DNA of 64,000 nucleotides, from positions 56,514 through 120,513 of the forward strand of contig VZTI01003148.1 of assembly GCA_013397865.1 (NCBI GenBank), given 5' to 3'. The stretch is from Struthidea cinerea (Eukaryota > Chordata > Aves > Passeriformes > Corcoracidae). The notes below the pieces were generated by a model. It saw only the letters and a list, made by a program, of their open reading frames with translations. It did no database searches and had not been told where the DNA came from. The position numbers and the translations under genes were made by a program. How positions within the stretch are numbered: the stretch's first letter is position 1; each line of letters starts with the position of its first letter. Positions 38,581-53,209 of this stretch are shown one piece after another.

Positions 38581-41500
38581 CAACAGTGACTTTCCAGAGA
38601 TCCATACATGTGTTTAAATCCTCATCCTTCAGATAGTTTTGTAGAAATCTTACCCAAGTGATGGAGCAAACTTCAGCAAATCAACCCCATATTCCTTTCA
38701 AGTCTGTCTCCTGTGTTACTATCACCTTCTCTTTAAAATCCAGAATCCAAACATGAGGACTTAGAAGATCACCAGAAACAGTGATCAACTTAAGAAAACT
38801 CCATCGTCATTATTATTTTTCAGAACTTTCACTGAATATACATAATTATTTATATAGCTATTCTTGAGATAATTTTTAAATTATGTATATAAAATCTAAG
38901 AAAGCATACATCTAATTTATGTAGGCTAATATATATACTTCTAAATCTATGTTTGCAAGGCATTTTTCAATGTGTCACTGAGAATAACACTTTCTTCATG
39001 TTCACAAAGGTATTAGAAGCTCAAGTGAATTTAGTAAGTGGTTGGCATGGAAAAAATTTTCAATGTGTAAAGAACTAAATATATGTGTTTCCACAGTTCA
39101 TATCATTCCAACAAGGAAGTGTAGCCGAGAAAAGGATTGGCAAATATTCATCGACACTTTCTCCACAACCAAGCAGGATGACCAGTGGCCTCTCGCTGTC
39201 ATAGGCCATTCCATTAACAATACAGAAACAGTTCAGAAGATGCAAAAACATTTTCCTAAATTGTCTCGTGGGATATTGCAAGGAAGTAAAATCTTCTCCA
39301 TCTCATAAATCACAATATAGATTTCACTCCAAAGCTCTATTCCTTTTTCAACATGCAGTTTGTCATTTTTTATTTTTGCACCCTCAGTAGGTAACATCCT
39401 TGTACGAATTAATATAAACCATGACAAATACTTGGAGATCACTAACTTTGTTTCAACAACACAGGATGTATGAAAAAATTTGTCTAAATGTATTTTCCTC
39501 AAAAGATGCAACAAGGTATCATTAAGAGATTACTCAGCAACTCAGAGAAGTGGAAGAGGCAGGCATCTTTCTACTTCATCAGTACCATTAATAAAACACA
39601 AATAATGTAACAATTTAAGTCATTTAGAGAAATTCTTTACATCCTGGTAAATTCCTGCTGGCATATAGCTGATTGACAACAGTTGATCAAGGCAAGAAGT
39701 GACTCAGGTATTAAAGACTTGCAGTATCCAACTGCCACTAAACTAAATCTATTTCCATAACATATCTACCGCTAGGGAGTTTTAACTTGGCTATAAAAAG
39801 CCACTCCAAGATGAAATTCGACAGTTTTCTGCTGTTGAATAAAACAGAAAACTTTAGAGTGTTGGACCAAGGGTGCTTGTGTAAATCCAGGTCATTTTTC
39901 ATACTGATTCAGGTATAATGCCTAGACTAATACCTTCCATTCTCTTTTAGAAATGTATCATGTTATACTGTTACTTAACTATCATTAAATCAAGATACTA
40001 GCATTATCCATAAAATCAATAAAATGCTAGTTTCTCATTTCTGTAAGGCAGCATAGTAAGGACTTACACAGGAAGAATTTACAGAAACAACTAATTAAAC
40101 GTCTTCTGGAATGAAGACCCAGATTATAAAGTAAAACTAACACTCTCAGTCCAACAAATGACATAAAAAGTACTGGGTTTCACTACAGAATGCCATTAAT
40201 GGCAGATCTTTGACAGGCAATGCCAAAGTAATAATACCTGTTTAAATTAGGAAATACTTTTTCGAATTTACACTAGAAAATACAGCAAAGCACATTAACT
40301 TTCTTTATTAATCTATTAAGTAGCCACTTCATGGAAAATTAAAGATGTGCAGGTGGTAACTGTGCAAGAAAAGACATCATCACAATGTCCAGAGGATTTG
40401 GAGGATACAGGAAAAGAACAAAAAAAAAACATTAAGACACGATACTAAAATCAGCACGTGCACTGAAGGTCCTCAAGCAACTTAAACGGAGTTGCAATCA
40501 GTTAGCAAATGATCCCAGGCAAGTCCCCATTTCCACAGGTTAAGATTTTTTTCAAACTTCATTAAAGAAAGCCTCCCAAAGATTTAGCAAGTATAAAATA
40601 TTCAGTACCAACTTATCTCAGCACACAGCTCTCTCCAGTGGTGTTGCAGATACTTGCAGCTTCCACACAAACGTAACTGACCCAACCTTAAGTTTCAGCA
40701 TTTTTCCAGATGTTATTGTTGTCATTTTTCTTTTAATAAAACTGCCTCTTTTTTTGTGCCATTCATGAAACAGCATTTTCACTGAAACATACTCAGTTTC
40801 AAAAAAATTATTAGAAACTATATAAAAGAATTCACCATTAAACCATTCAACAACCTAAGGAAAAATAAAACTGACTTTTTATTGTGGGATCTCTGCTTTC
40901 ACACATCTACTCAAGAGTAAGTAAAAGGGACTGTAGGAATTAAAATGTCTTATTTCTGTGCATGGCTGCAGGAAAAGAAATTACAAAGAGCTACAAACTG
41001 GAAGGCGATAGTAAAAGAATCTGACAGAGGAAGAAGAGTGTAGGCTGACTAAATATGATTTTAATAAAATAGACATCTGCAATATATTTGTCAGTTAGCC
41101 AAGTACGAGGGAAAACATTTCTTAGGTGGTCACATTATGCAACCATACTATACAAAACCTGAAGAAAAGACAAACTATGACCAGTCCTCAGAGTGTTCAA
41201 ACAGAAGTGATTTGGTGATATACACAACTACAGCGGGGGGGGGGTCACAGGCAATGTCGATGCCAAAGGAGCAAAATTAAGACTTAAGCTTTTGTGCCCT
41301 TGCCTGGGGTGCAAGAAAAGTTTTTACACTACTAAGTGAATTCAAGTAACTACTTACTGAAGTTGTAATTAGGAATTAGAGCCCTCAAAACAGGACAGTT
41401 CTACCACAAAGACCAGGAAACACAGAAATAAAGATAGAATTTAAGCCAAACTGAGATACCCACTGTAAATACACTTAAAAAAAAAAAAAAAGGGAAAGAA

Positions 41501-42364
41501 ATTGTACTTCAGTAGCTAGAATCAAAAAGGAAAAAGTAATGTGGTATAGTAATGACTGCAAAGAAAGAAGTTACTGAAGTATCCTATAAAGTCAGCTGAA
41601 TACCCATTTCCAAAGAAATGACAGGTAAAACTTTCCTGTGACAACTGGTAACAGGTACCTAACCAGAAGTTACTGTGTCTACACTTAACAACTTCACATT
41701 TTCAAATCAAATCAACTACATGGGCACCATCCAATAATTCATGAACCACTGTGGAATGCAAAGCTTTTTAAAGGTATATAAAAATTAAGGTGTAGTACCC
41801 TTCAATTTAAAAATTTAAATTAACTTTAAAAATTAAGGTATACTGCAAGAAAATAAAGGCAGCACTCTCACTAACAATGCAGAGAAAAAAAACTAATAAT
41901 ACCACCACTAGAGCTGCACTAATTTGATATTAATAATAGTTTAAGAGTTTAAGAAAAAAATCTGCATGCCGAAGTCAGAATTTCAAAAACAGGGATAAAT
42001 GTAACTTCTAGTCTTATCATACTACCCTGGGACAATTTATGTTTGATTCATCTGTGATAAAACAATTAGCACTTTCCTTGCACCAAATATAATTTATTAT
42101 GGAAGCATTAAATTGGAAATCATAGACGGATGCAGAGATGGATGAGATTGTCATTCAGTAAAACACTAAAGAAAAGTTTAGAGAAACAGAAATGTTTGCA
42201 AATACAAAGACTGCATATGAACATCTAAACAAGAATATACACTCTAACTCAGAAAAAAAAAATCAGCTGTAAGGGGAAAACAACAGGGGTCTAAACAGGG
42301 GTCCAATGCCTAGGTCCAAGTATAGTCCCATGGTGATTTTTCTATTCAGCATTAATTCTAGGAC

Positions 42365-42530
42365 AAGGTACTTCAAAAGAACCCCCTCTCCCCACTGAAG
42401 ATACTCAAGCACTATTTGGACACAATCCTGTGCCATGTGATCTAGGGCGACCCTGCTTGAGCAGAGAGGTTGGACCAGGTGACCCACTGTGGTCCCTTCT
42501 AACCTGACCCATTCTGTGATTCTGTGGAAC
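42365..42530 (+). mobile_element. CR1 LINE 3' end (intron 1)
   Basis: Ends TTGAGCAGAGAGGTTGGACC, CCACTGTGGTCCCTTCTAAC and CATTCTGTGATTCTGTGG, followed by an AAACAAACAAACC tract. Only the last 170 bp or so are recognisable. Confidence 0.85.
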
Positions 42531-43739
42531 AAACAAACAAACCAACCGCCACAAAACCGAAATCTCAACAGCTAACACCCACTTAAAGATACTGGCAAGA
42601 ATTTGCTTGGAATACTATATGCAGCTACCAGCACCTATCATCCAGATAATTTAAACTGGAAGAAGTGCACATGAAGTCTATTACATGAGGACAGCACATA
42701 CCCAGAGGCAACAAGAAGAGACTGTCAGGAGGGTAAGCAGAAGAGGCAGAAATTACCATAAATCCCAGAAATACTAGGAGATCCCACCCAAAGAAAATGA
42801 ACCACCGTAAGACAAAAGTTTGAAGATGAATAGTGCAATGAAGAAAAACTGATCATGAGAGGCAGACTTCTAGTTTTTAAATTAAAATTTAAGAATTACT
42901 TTCTTGTCAGTAACTGAAGCAAAATATCCAAACAGAATACGGTACAACTTGATCAATATGCAGAGATTAATGCCTTGCTTTTATATGGTACGTGAATAGT
43001 TATTTGAAAAGCAGACCCTGAAGTACACAAAACATTCTTTTTCCAGAATCACCAGAAACACTGGAAGTTCTTAGGTTGGCACTTCAAAAGAAGAGAAGAA
43101 CTGACAACCAGCATAGGTATCAAAATTCAGTAACAATATTACTGGTGTATGATCATAATACTGACACAGCCCTCTTTTAGCAGGGAAGTTTCTTTAAGGT
43201 TTAGTGAGGCAGGAATTGTTTCCTTTCTCCAACTGCTAGAAAAGAATGGGGGAAAAGAGGCAGGAATTATTCTTTTCCTTTATATTAACTAGTTTCAAAA
43301 CAGAGTAACAAAAAGCAGTCACAGAAACTCAGATACCTTGCATTACGTAATTTCAAATTATTAGCAGCTGTAGTACTCACACAAGGGGAGAAAAAATACC
43401 ATGCAAGAACGGCATGGAAGCCATGAGGAAAATAAGGGGAACATAACAGGAAGCAGAAGACAACTACAACACACAGACATCAGGCACAAATCAAGTGTAA
43501 TCTCTATGTTACCCCTTGGAGGAAACAACACTTGGTATTATTTCAGCGTATCATTTATTTGGCTAAAAATGCCTTATTAAGTCTAACCATGAAACTTTGT
43601 TGGTTTTTTGTTTTGTTTGGGGGGTTTTTGGTAAAAATTAAAGTTAAACCAACATCCCCGCCACAAAAAAAACCCACAACACTAAGAATACAAAAAAACC
43701 CCAAGATAAAATACTAACAATAAATAAAATAAGCAACTT

Positions 43740-43757
43740 AAAAAAAAAAAAAAAAAA
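43740..43757. repeat. Poly(A) run
   Basis: Eighteen consecutive A. No processed pseudogene or SINE body was recognised on its left. Confidence 0.9.
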
Positions 43758-44597
43758 GAATACTACTATGCTACCATAGAAGCAAAATGACATTTTGTAA
43801 AATTTCACAATGGTCAATTAATATAAAGGTGTTTCTGTAACAAGTCAGAATTTATATCCTAAATGAGATACCCTTCCATGCCTAACTTTGCATATAATTT
43901 TAAAAAATACAAAATTATATGCTTTACATCCTACTGCAAATTATTTGACACAGAATTACTAAAGATCTAACAAAGAATGCTAGTGGGATGGATTGAACTA
44001 TAAGACCTAAAAGAAAGCATAGGTATTGAACTGCAAAGTTGGATGTTGCTCTAAACAACAGTGCATCCACTCCTAGTCAATATGAATTATAAATACAAAT
44101 TTGTATTATAACTGCCTATAGCAATCTTAGTACCAAAACCACATTCAGCTGGGTGTTTTACAAACAGAAGTTGTCTACCCAGATGGCTTCTATCAGTTCA
44201 GCTTTTCTTCCCAGCTAAAACATTTTATTTTGCTTTTTGCAAAACTGTGACAGAGAAGCAGACTGAAAAAATAACTGTGTCCCCAAAGACAAAGAACCCA
44301 TAACTGATTACAAAGCACAAATCAGATGAAGACACACTGCAACCAGGTGAACTAAGTGCATTGTAAGACCACAAGCACCAGCAGCAGTTTCAGAATCTAG
44401 TCACCTACCAACATATATGAATCTACCAGTAAGATCACTTAAAAAAAGCCACTGAAGATCCTTTTAAGTCTTAACTTACCTTTGACACCTACCTCAACAC
44501 TTGACCAACATGTAAGTTCTCTGCCAATAATATATTGACTCCTTTAACTTCTTCCAATACCCTTACAATTATTGAGCCCTATGGGGTTGAATTTTCA

Positions 44598-44900
44598 CCG
44601 AATGGTTGAGGTTGGAAGGGACCCCTGGAGGTCACCTGGTCAAATCTCCCGGGTGAAGAAGGGTCGCCAAAAGCCAGTTTGCATCCAGATGGCTTTTGAG
44701 GATCTCCCAGGATAGTGACTTTGCAAAATCCCAGAGCAACCTGTGCTGGTTCTTGATTACTGTCACAGTGAAAATGTTCGAAGGACCCTCTTGTGCTCCA
44801 GTTTGTGCACATTGCCTCTGGATCTATTACTGGGCACCACTAAGTGGAGTCTGCCTCTATCTTCCTTGTAAGTCACTTGCAGAAATTTACATACATTAGT
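44598..44900 (-). mobile_element. CR1 LINE 3' fragment (intron 1)
   Basis: GAATGGTTGAGGTTGGAAGG, CCTGGAGGTCACCTGGTC, and later GAAGGACCCTCTTGTGCTCC and GCACATTGCCTCTGGATC. Minus strand, with its 3' end on the left. A second CR1 piece of opposite orientation begins about 150 bp to the right. Confidence 0.85.
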
Positions 44901-45045
44901 ACATTTTAATCCTGGTTTTGGTATAAAGAGGAGCATATATACAGCCATGTCAACTTTCTTTATAGTGAATTTCCAAACTCTGGTTTGTTTTCTGTTTTGA
45001 AGTTCATGTTTAATATTTAGTTATCCTTCATTTGCAGGTCATCAC

Positions 45046-45311
45046 TCACATTAGGACACAAGGAGATGGAATGAAGCTGCATCAGAGGAAAGTTCCGATT
45101 GGACTTTAGGAAAAGGTTCTTCACTGACAGGTGGTCGGTCACTGGTACAGGCTTCCCAAGGATGTGGCCATGGCACCAAACATTCCAAAAGGAATGTCTA
45201 GACAACACTCTTAATTATACGATTTAGTTTTAGGTAGTCCTGTGTGAAGCAGGGAGTTGGACTTCATGACCCTTATGAGTTCCTTCCAGCTTGAGAATTT
45301 CTATGGTTCTA
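45046..45311 (+). mobile_element. CR1 LINE 3' fragment (intron 1)
   Basis: CACAAGGAGATGGAATGAAG, GACTTTAGGAAAAGGTTCTT, GGCTTCCCAAGGATGTGGCC, and GAGTTGGACTTCATGACCCT with a TTCTATGGTTCTAT terminus. Plus strand. Confidence 0.85.
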
Positions 45312-46264
45312 TGCCACATTTACTGCACAGTGACAGACAAACTCACGGTGTGCAGTGTGTGGGCTGTGCTTCTGTCAGGCTCAGATCTGTGCTGATGTGC
45401 AGTAAGGACATGAACCTCATTTTACTAGACTGGATCACGGCCTTACAATACCCTGTAACCCACTCCCAAGGAAGATCTCTCCTCCCACCCAGGAGAGCAC
45501 TAACAAAAAATCAAATCAAAAACAATGACAAAAAACCGTATACACTCCCCAGGGGATTGTGTTCCATAAACAGAAACCACTGGGACACAAGTAACACCTA
45601 TAGGAAACTAATCCTTATTTTTTTTTAAAGGACAAGTTTTGCAACTGAAAGGAGCAAGTTTTAAATTATTAGTAAATAAATATAGCTGCTTGCACTATGA
45701 CTGTAAGCATACAATCATGATACAACAGTTCAGAGAGTTTCCACCTATTACTTAATGTACAAGAATTATTCAGGCACACACTATAGGTTGCTCTCTCCTT
45801 ATTCCCCTGAAGTTAGAAGGTTAACATAGCCAAACCAGACTAACAAACACATCTGGTAAATCCTGCTGACAGCTGAATCCATCACTAATCCACCTGTCTG
45901 CTTACAGCCAGATGTTGCTGTTTCTTTAGCACAAAAAGCTGGATTTGTTCACACCTCAGCCAGATTCTCAGCTCAAGAGCAGTTTGTCTTAATTAAGACA
46001 AAAGGCTCAGTTTACCATAGAAACAGCTGAGGTTTGGACGCACTTCTACTAACTCCACTGCAGGGACCAACAAGCTCTATCAGACAAATGGACTAGAAAG
46101 TTTAGGGGTTACAGGAAAGGCGTTCAACCAAGAAGCAAAGTTAATGAGAGAGGGGAGAAAAAGAAAAAAAAAGGAAAAAATATAAACAAAATGCACAAAA
46201 AATTCCAAACAAACAAAACTCCACCACCATACACCACAGCTGACATACCCTATCAGCCTTGAGG

Positions 46265-46606
46265 TTCCTAAAATGCACAATGTACGTAAGTATCTGAAGG
46301 GAGGGCATCAAGAGGATGGAGCCAAGCTCTTCATTGCAGTGCCAAGCAATAGGACAAGAAGCAATGGGCAGAAACTGATGCACGAAGTTCCATCTGAACA
46401 CAAGGAAGAACAAATTTTCCACAGGGATAATTGAGCACTGAAGCAGGCTGCCTAGAGAGGTTGTAGAGTCTCCTTCCCCAGAGACATCCAAAAGCCATCA
46501 GGACATAGTCTCAAGTAATATGCTCTAGGGGATGCTGTTTGAGCCAGGGGGCTGGACTAGATGACCTCCAGTGGTCCCTTCCAACCTTATCCATTCTATG
46601 GTTCTG
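46265..46606 (+). mobile_element. CR1 LINE 3' fragment (intron 1)
   Basis: TATCTGAAGGGAGGGCATCA, GATGGAGCCAAGCTCTTC, GCAGGCTGCCTAGAGAGGTT, CAGGGGGCTGGACTAGATGA and CCATTCTATGGTTCTGT. Plus strand, moderately preserved. Confidence 0.9.
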
Positions 46607-49264
46607 TAAAGCGTAAGACACGTTGAAGAAGGTGAGAGAGGAAGTACAACGTACAATGAAGGACTGGAGTCAGAAGCCCAAGAGGTATGAGGACAAACTA
46701 GACAGAGAAGTCACTAAAGAGAGACCAGAGTAGAAAGATCAGCTGCAGCTGGCAGGAGGGGAATGCAGCCCCAGCAGATCTCAGTCCTTTCCAGAGCACA
46801 CAGCGTGCAAACACCACATCACACTGCACTTCTACCAATAACAAGTACTTGCAAGAATCCACTGAAAAGCTCTATTCCCTCACCCCACATAAAGCTGCTA
46901 AAAGAGAAAAACTTATTGCTACTAACAGCATTCCATCAATTAGTCATAGATACACAAAGCTAAAGGTTACAACCGAAAGACTGAGAGGAGCACATCCATA
47001 CAGTGAATCTGTTTACTAAATTTGTTTAAAAAAGGAACAGTGAAAATGTGGAAATAGTCATAAAATCAGTTATTAAGAGTTAAGAAACAGAATTTAAGTT
47101 TCTTACACAATATTAAAGAGAATACACACAAAGGAGCTGATGTACCTTCCTTCACTACCTTTTTTTCCACACCACAGGATTTCTTTCTCATTCAAAGCAA
47201 AGAAGCTATTCAATTTTTCTCCTTATAATTTTATGTGTGTCCCATATTACACTCTATTTAAGCCACACTCTGAAGAGACTTAATTTCTTACTCAGCTTTT
47301 GTAAGGTTTCACGGCTGTATTACGTTAGCGTGCCATAAAAATGAACTTGTTTTTGCAACACTTTCACAAATTTTTCATAAAAATAAGTATTCGTCTCATT
47401 TCATAGATTACTAACCCAAGTTACAGACTGAAATTTAAGAACTAGCCACCAATTTTGCCTGTACAGTTAGAGGAATTTAGGGCACAACTTTTAGAGTATG
47501 CCAATTTATCCAGTGCTGCATCTTAAACTAAAGCACCTGTTGAGCCAAGCAGAAGTAGTCCGGGTCTCCCAGGAAGTTTGGTTTAAACAGACTTGCCTGG
47601 GATCACAAGAAACTGACAGAAAGAATGAATTCCAGTATCCCAAAGTGACATTCAATCATTCAAATTACTAGATGTGCTTTTCCCTTCCCACAGTCCTCTG
47701 TCAATTCATTTTACATTTTCCAGCTTCTGAAAAATATGTCCGCTGACTTTGATATGCAGCTCTAATTCCTAAATACACCTGCTTGAAAAAAACCCCAATA
47801 TTATAACTAAAGACTACCATAACATATACTTAGAAGGACAGAAATTAATTTCAACCGTTTACTATTTTTTAGAAGAATTTGTAATTTTAATATTGTTCTA
47901 AAGCTTTTTTTATGTAATACAGAAGATTCAGGGGGCAATGGTCCATCAAGAAATAAAAAGTTACTCAAAATGTACTTTCATATATATACACACAAAATGC
48001 AGTATGGACAACCTAATGCAGAACTTACTACAGGCAACATTTGTAACTTCAGGGAAAACTTTCGAAATGTTTCACGTTCTCAAAGTACAGATTGGCCAGT
48101 CATTAAAAAAGAGTGCAGAATATTTCTTTCTAGAAACTGTACATGTATCGAAATCACTTTTCTTAGTTCTTGGAAGCATTTCTGTAACTGAAGGAACTAT
48201 GAACTGCATGATCTAAGTTGGGCAAGTGGAAGAGGAAATGCATCTCCTGTTTGTTATCTCTCTGAAAAACTTCCTCACAACTCTTCTGAAGAGTTTATCA
48301 TTGGCTTATCTACTCTTTCTTCCATTTTGAAAACCCAGGAAAGCAAAAGTTATAGCCTTATTCTGACCAGCTCATACTCAGAGGAAAAAAAGCAAATGTA
48401 AACTTTATTTTATACCATGAATTAGGTGAATTTGTCTCCCTTAGACTTTTGAAAAGCACTGGGAGGCACTTGGACTGTCCAGACATTGTCCCTCACAAAA
48501 GCTTTCACAAACTGATGACACAAAAAGCTACAGTTACTTCCATACGCTTTGTTTCTGTGTTCAGAAACTACACATAATGCTTCATACTGAACTGCCAAGT
48601 AACAAAACCAACAAAATTATCAGAGAAAATAACACACCTAACAGCAAGTTGCCTAGCATCTCTGTACATTTTCCCCAAGAAAAGTCTTTGAAATTTTACA
48701 TAGGTAGATGCAGAAAAATAAAAAAAAAAAATCCCTAAATGTAATCACAAGTTTCCATGAAGTTCCTTCTGCTCATTTCTCGTAACTGACAGCAATTCAA
48801 TTCTTTTTTGTTAAGAACAAAACCTATGTGGTGACAAAGATTTCCTAGAGATCTGATTGTCTTCATTGGAATGTACATCTAAGTAGCAAAACAGTACTAA
48901 CAGAAATGAACAGTCAAACTCAAGGTGGCCCAAAGACAACATACAGGAAATTTTGATGTAAATTTTTTTCAGGACTTCCTCACGAGCAGTATGTTTGTAC
49001 TTATTGTGGGTAACTGTTAGGTTGTTGGTTGCTTGGTTTTTTCCTTGTAGTAGTTTTTTATCTGTTCTCTTTCTTTCTAAGACTTTCAGAATGCAGGTTT
49101 TCGACACTGAATTGAGCTACAATGTGGATATACTGGGATGTCTTGGAGAGAACCAAAGGCTGCTTTGCCAGAAGTTGTGGACAACCAGCTTCTCAAGAAT
49201 CACTTCCTAAGTGATCACATTTTAGCTGAATCTAATACTCTTTAAAAGAGCTACAGACTTCTGT

Positions 49265-49732
49265 CCCCAGCACAGGAAGGACATCAGCCAGCAAGTCCAG
49301 AGGAGCGCCACAAAGTTGATTAGAGGTATGGAACACCTCTCCTATGAGGAAAGGCTGAGAAAATTTGGCTTGTTCAGCCTGAAGAAGAGAAAGCTTTGGG
49401 GTGACCTAATTGTGACCTTCCAGTACCTGAAGGGAGCCCACAAGAAAGATGAAGGGACTTTTCACAAGAGCACGTAGTGACAGGACAAGAGGGATTGGCT
49501 TCAAACTGAGAGTAGGTTTAGATTAGATACTGGGGAAAAGTTCTTTACTCTGAGGGTAGTGAGACACTGGAAAAGGTTGGCCACAGACTTTGTGGATGCC
49601 CCATCCCTGGAAGTGTTTAAGGACAGGTTAGAAACCCGGTCTAGTGGAAAGTTCCCTTGTCCATGGCAGGGCAGTTGGAACTATATAATCTTTAAGGTCC
49701 CTTCCAACCTAGGCCATTCTATGTTCTATGAA
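49265..49732 (+). mobile_element. CR1 LINE 3' fragment (intron 1)
   Basis: About 470 bp: CTCCTATGAGGAAAGGCTGA, TGTTCAGCCTGAAGAAGAG, AGTGACAGGACAAGAGGGAT, TCCCTGGAAGTGTTTAAGGA, AAGGTCCCTTCCAACCTAGG and CATTCTATGTTCTATG. It is among the least decayed CR1 copies here. Confidence 0.93.
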
Positions 49733-52700
49733 AATGTAGTTTAGGTGACTACAATGGAAGCAATTAAAACAATAACATTTTTGACTGCTAACTTCATGTC
49801 TTTATTTGTCCATTAAAAAGCATGCAAGTGAAGCATCTCATTTCAGCAGCAGAAACATCCACCAGGATTCCTAATTAAGTCAGAGAAAAAGTACACACAG
49901 TATTGTCTGGAATCGATCTTTAAAGAACAGGGTCTAAATTAGAAAACCCCAGATGGGGTCCTGATCCCTGGTTACGGTACTCCCATATAAATGGTGACAG
50001 ACACAAGATGATTAGTACAAACATCCCCATCTGTTCCCAATGAGGGTATGGCACTTTTTTATTATTATTAATTCTTGAAGCATATTAATACAAAGTTGTT
50101 GTGAGCTGAAAAAACAGAACTGAAGATCAGGCAGTATTAAACAAGCAGAATGATGCAGAATGTTTTTCCAGTGCTTGGGGTGGGATGCAAAAGAGTAAAT
50201 TCCACTGATGGGGCCAAAGTAATAGAGGTCTTAATCCTCAGAACCTACTTCAAGGACTTCTTCACACTTTAGAAAAGGCTGAAAAGCAGTATACACTGGG
50301 ACAGACAGTAATCACCTTTAAAAAGAATGGAGGTATTAACATTTTGATTCTTAGAAATGAAACTAAAATACTACTTGTATTTCATTTAATTCTTTCAAGT
50401 TGGATTTGTTACAGCAAATATTTGCATAAAGAGCTTTTTTTATTGTGGAATTCTAAATGTTCCAAAGAGGTTTTAAAACAAACCACTAACTTCCTAAAAT
50501 AACAAAGTTAATTTTCATTCATACACTTCACTTTTGATATATTTTACTTATTTTTACTTTACAGCACTACACTAAGTTCTGTTCTTAGTAACAGAACTAA
50601 GCAGATAAAAAACCCCTCAGCTTTTCTACAAGACTACATACAACTGAAGAGGCTACCAATGGAAAAGCAATAGGTATGTCATTTATATGCATGCACAGCC
50701 TTGACTTTTAGATGTTCAATCTCTGAGGGCAAGAAAATATTCTTTTTTTTAAAGCATATATTTTACAATTCTTTAAAAGCCTTGATTCCTCCCAGGATCT
50801 ATAAGTGCTGTTCAGACAGTCCAAAGGGTCTACAAATCTGGAAAATTAACACAACACTTCACCACTAAGGACTGACACATTAATACATCTTTTAAAAGTT
50901 TCCTCAGTTTTCCCTTACCATCTAGTTTCAGAATTGACTGAAAGCCTCCAATATTCTCTCAGCCTATCCAAAGATTATTTCAGGTTGCAGTACTGACATT
51001 TTGTGCTAAGAGTAAAAACACCATTGCTTTAGATATCTGTTAAAAGGAGAACAATACTGACAAGCAGTAAGATAACATTCCCCATATCAGAACTACTTTT
51101 TGATTCTAAAAAGGAACTTCTCTGAAGGCAGCAGGAAAGACATACCTTCCTTTTACTTGGCATAATATTTGGGGCAAGCAATATAAAGGGATAGGGATAT
51201 TAGAGTGAAACTGATAGGGAAAAATAATGAGTTGCAGTGTCACATTTTCCTTCCATCTCCAATTTTGCATGCTTTTACTGTTCAGCTTTACATTTTCTTA
51301 TTTGTTGCACCCATGAAAATTCTCCTTGTGCAACAAGTAGTCTTTATCACCTCTCCCAATTCAGGTTTAAAGAAAAAAACCCCATTAACTCCAAATACCT
51401 TTAAATTAAAATCTTTTACTAAACCAGAAGACTCATATCCATACACACACATACCCATATAGCCCCTTACTCTTCTGTATGACTATAAATTGAGTGACTG
51501 AAGAAAGAAAGAGAGGAAAAAGGCATAACCTGAAAGCCTGGTAGAAAGCAACATATCCCAAAAGAAAATGCATCTCTCTCAATCTACAGGAGGTAACAGA
51601 ACCTCCTGTTCAACAGATTAAAAAGGAAAATGCCTGAGGTTATGCCCATATTTCATTACTGTGCTTTTCCAAATGCTAGCAATGACTGTTGGCTCTTATA
51701 CGGTTAATTACAGCTTAATAACGACTTAGGTGACTTGCTCAATTTCAGTCCATAGGTAAGCGTGCTAGATAAAGTCTAAATTCAATATTTACAAGAGGAA
51801 AAAGAAGTTGCATACAAGTGATAAACACAGTTTTAATTTATTTAGTTGTTTCACCAAAAACTGAACTACAGTTTATCCAGTCTGTATACTAACTAGTAAA
51901 GAGGATGCAAGAAACACATAGGCACATACTATGGTATAGGATCTCTATTAAAAACCCCTTACAAAACACCACACCACATCCAGACACATCATACCCCCCC
52001 ACCTTACAGTAATTAAGTTCAACCTTGCTTCAGACATAGACACAAGATGTCATGCAAGTGCTGAAGTACTAAACTACTTTCTCCAGCAGTGCATGCTTCC
52101 AAACGCTGTGATGAACACGATACACACACCTCTGCTAAACTACCTTACCTGATGGCCTGTCACTGTCAGTCTTCTTTCAGGTGGTCTGAGCATGGCATAC
52201 ATTCAGGTGTTTCACTTCTTTTTGACGTATTGCTTTACACAATATAATATTTAGCATATCTATAGTACACACAAGACATATCGGGCAAAATTTCTACCAC
52301 CTGAAAACTGAACAACTCCACTAGTTTGGACGGGGAAAACCTGAAAGAACGCACGGCGTCTTACCCCCTTCCCAAAACGTGATTTGACACTCGTTTTCAA
52401 CTATAAAGCCACTCGAATTTTCAACGCTCCTTCTATTCCATCCCCAGCGAAGAGAAATCAATTACAGCCAAAGCACCTACCCGGCAAGCACAAAACAAAG
52501 ACCAACACGAGAACGCTTCAGCAGTTGTGTTAAATGGGAAAACACAACGCCTAACTAAATAATCACAGCTCTCAGAAAGCAACCGCGCAGCAAGCAAGCA
52601 TAAAAGTCAGAATAAGGCTGGCAAGACAAAATCCAGCTCTGTAGGAGCTGGTCTGCTGCAGCTTAATTTTCCAGGACTGTTCACCGTCATTAATTGTTGA

Positions 52701-53100
52701 TTTGTTTTGAAGAACAGATAGTGATTTATTTGCAGCGGGATGAAGTTACAGACCTAAATTCCTGACCGGAGGCTCTCAACGTAAACAATACATAACCTAT
52801 AAATTAACCATTCTCCATCTGGCAATTCAGATGTAAAATTCATAGTTTTTCATCTACCAGGCGGCGGCAACCGCCCCCCCTCTCCCGTCCTCCCTTCTCG
52901 AGCGCTTTCTAACAGAGCCTGATGCAAAGTGGGAGGGAAAAAGAAAGAGGAGGAAAGGAAAAGGGGAAAAAAAAAAAAAAAAAGCTAAGCCAGCGTGAAA
53001 GAACCGGGCTCGCACACAAGTAGGGACCCACCAAACCGCGGTCCCCAGCAGCTCTTCCCGCTGAGGAGCACTGCGAAGTGCGGCGCGGAGAGACCGAACA

Positions 53101-53124
53101 GGGCGGGGAGGGGAGGGGACGGGG
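53101..53124 (+). other. G-quadruplex-type G-rich run in the CpG island
   Basis: Five G tracts of three or four bases separated by one or two bases (GGGCGGGGAGGGGAGGGG, then ACGGGG). It lies in intron 1, about 165 bp beyond the exon 1 donor, with the G-rich strand as template strand. A second G-rich block with an imperfect CCCGGGGCAGG-headed repeat follows at 53210-53270. Confidence 0.6.
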
Positions 53125-53209
53125 ATGTCCCCGCGCTCAGCCCGGGCAGCAGCCGCGCGGGGCGGCAGGAGCCCCGTGCCGCCCCGCGGTGCGTGGACCA
53201 GGCCGGCTG

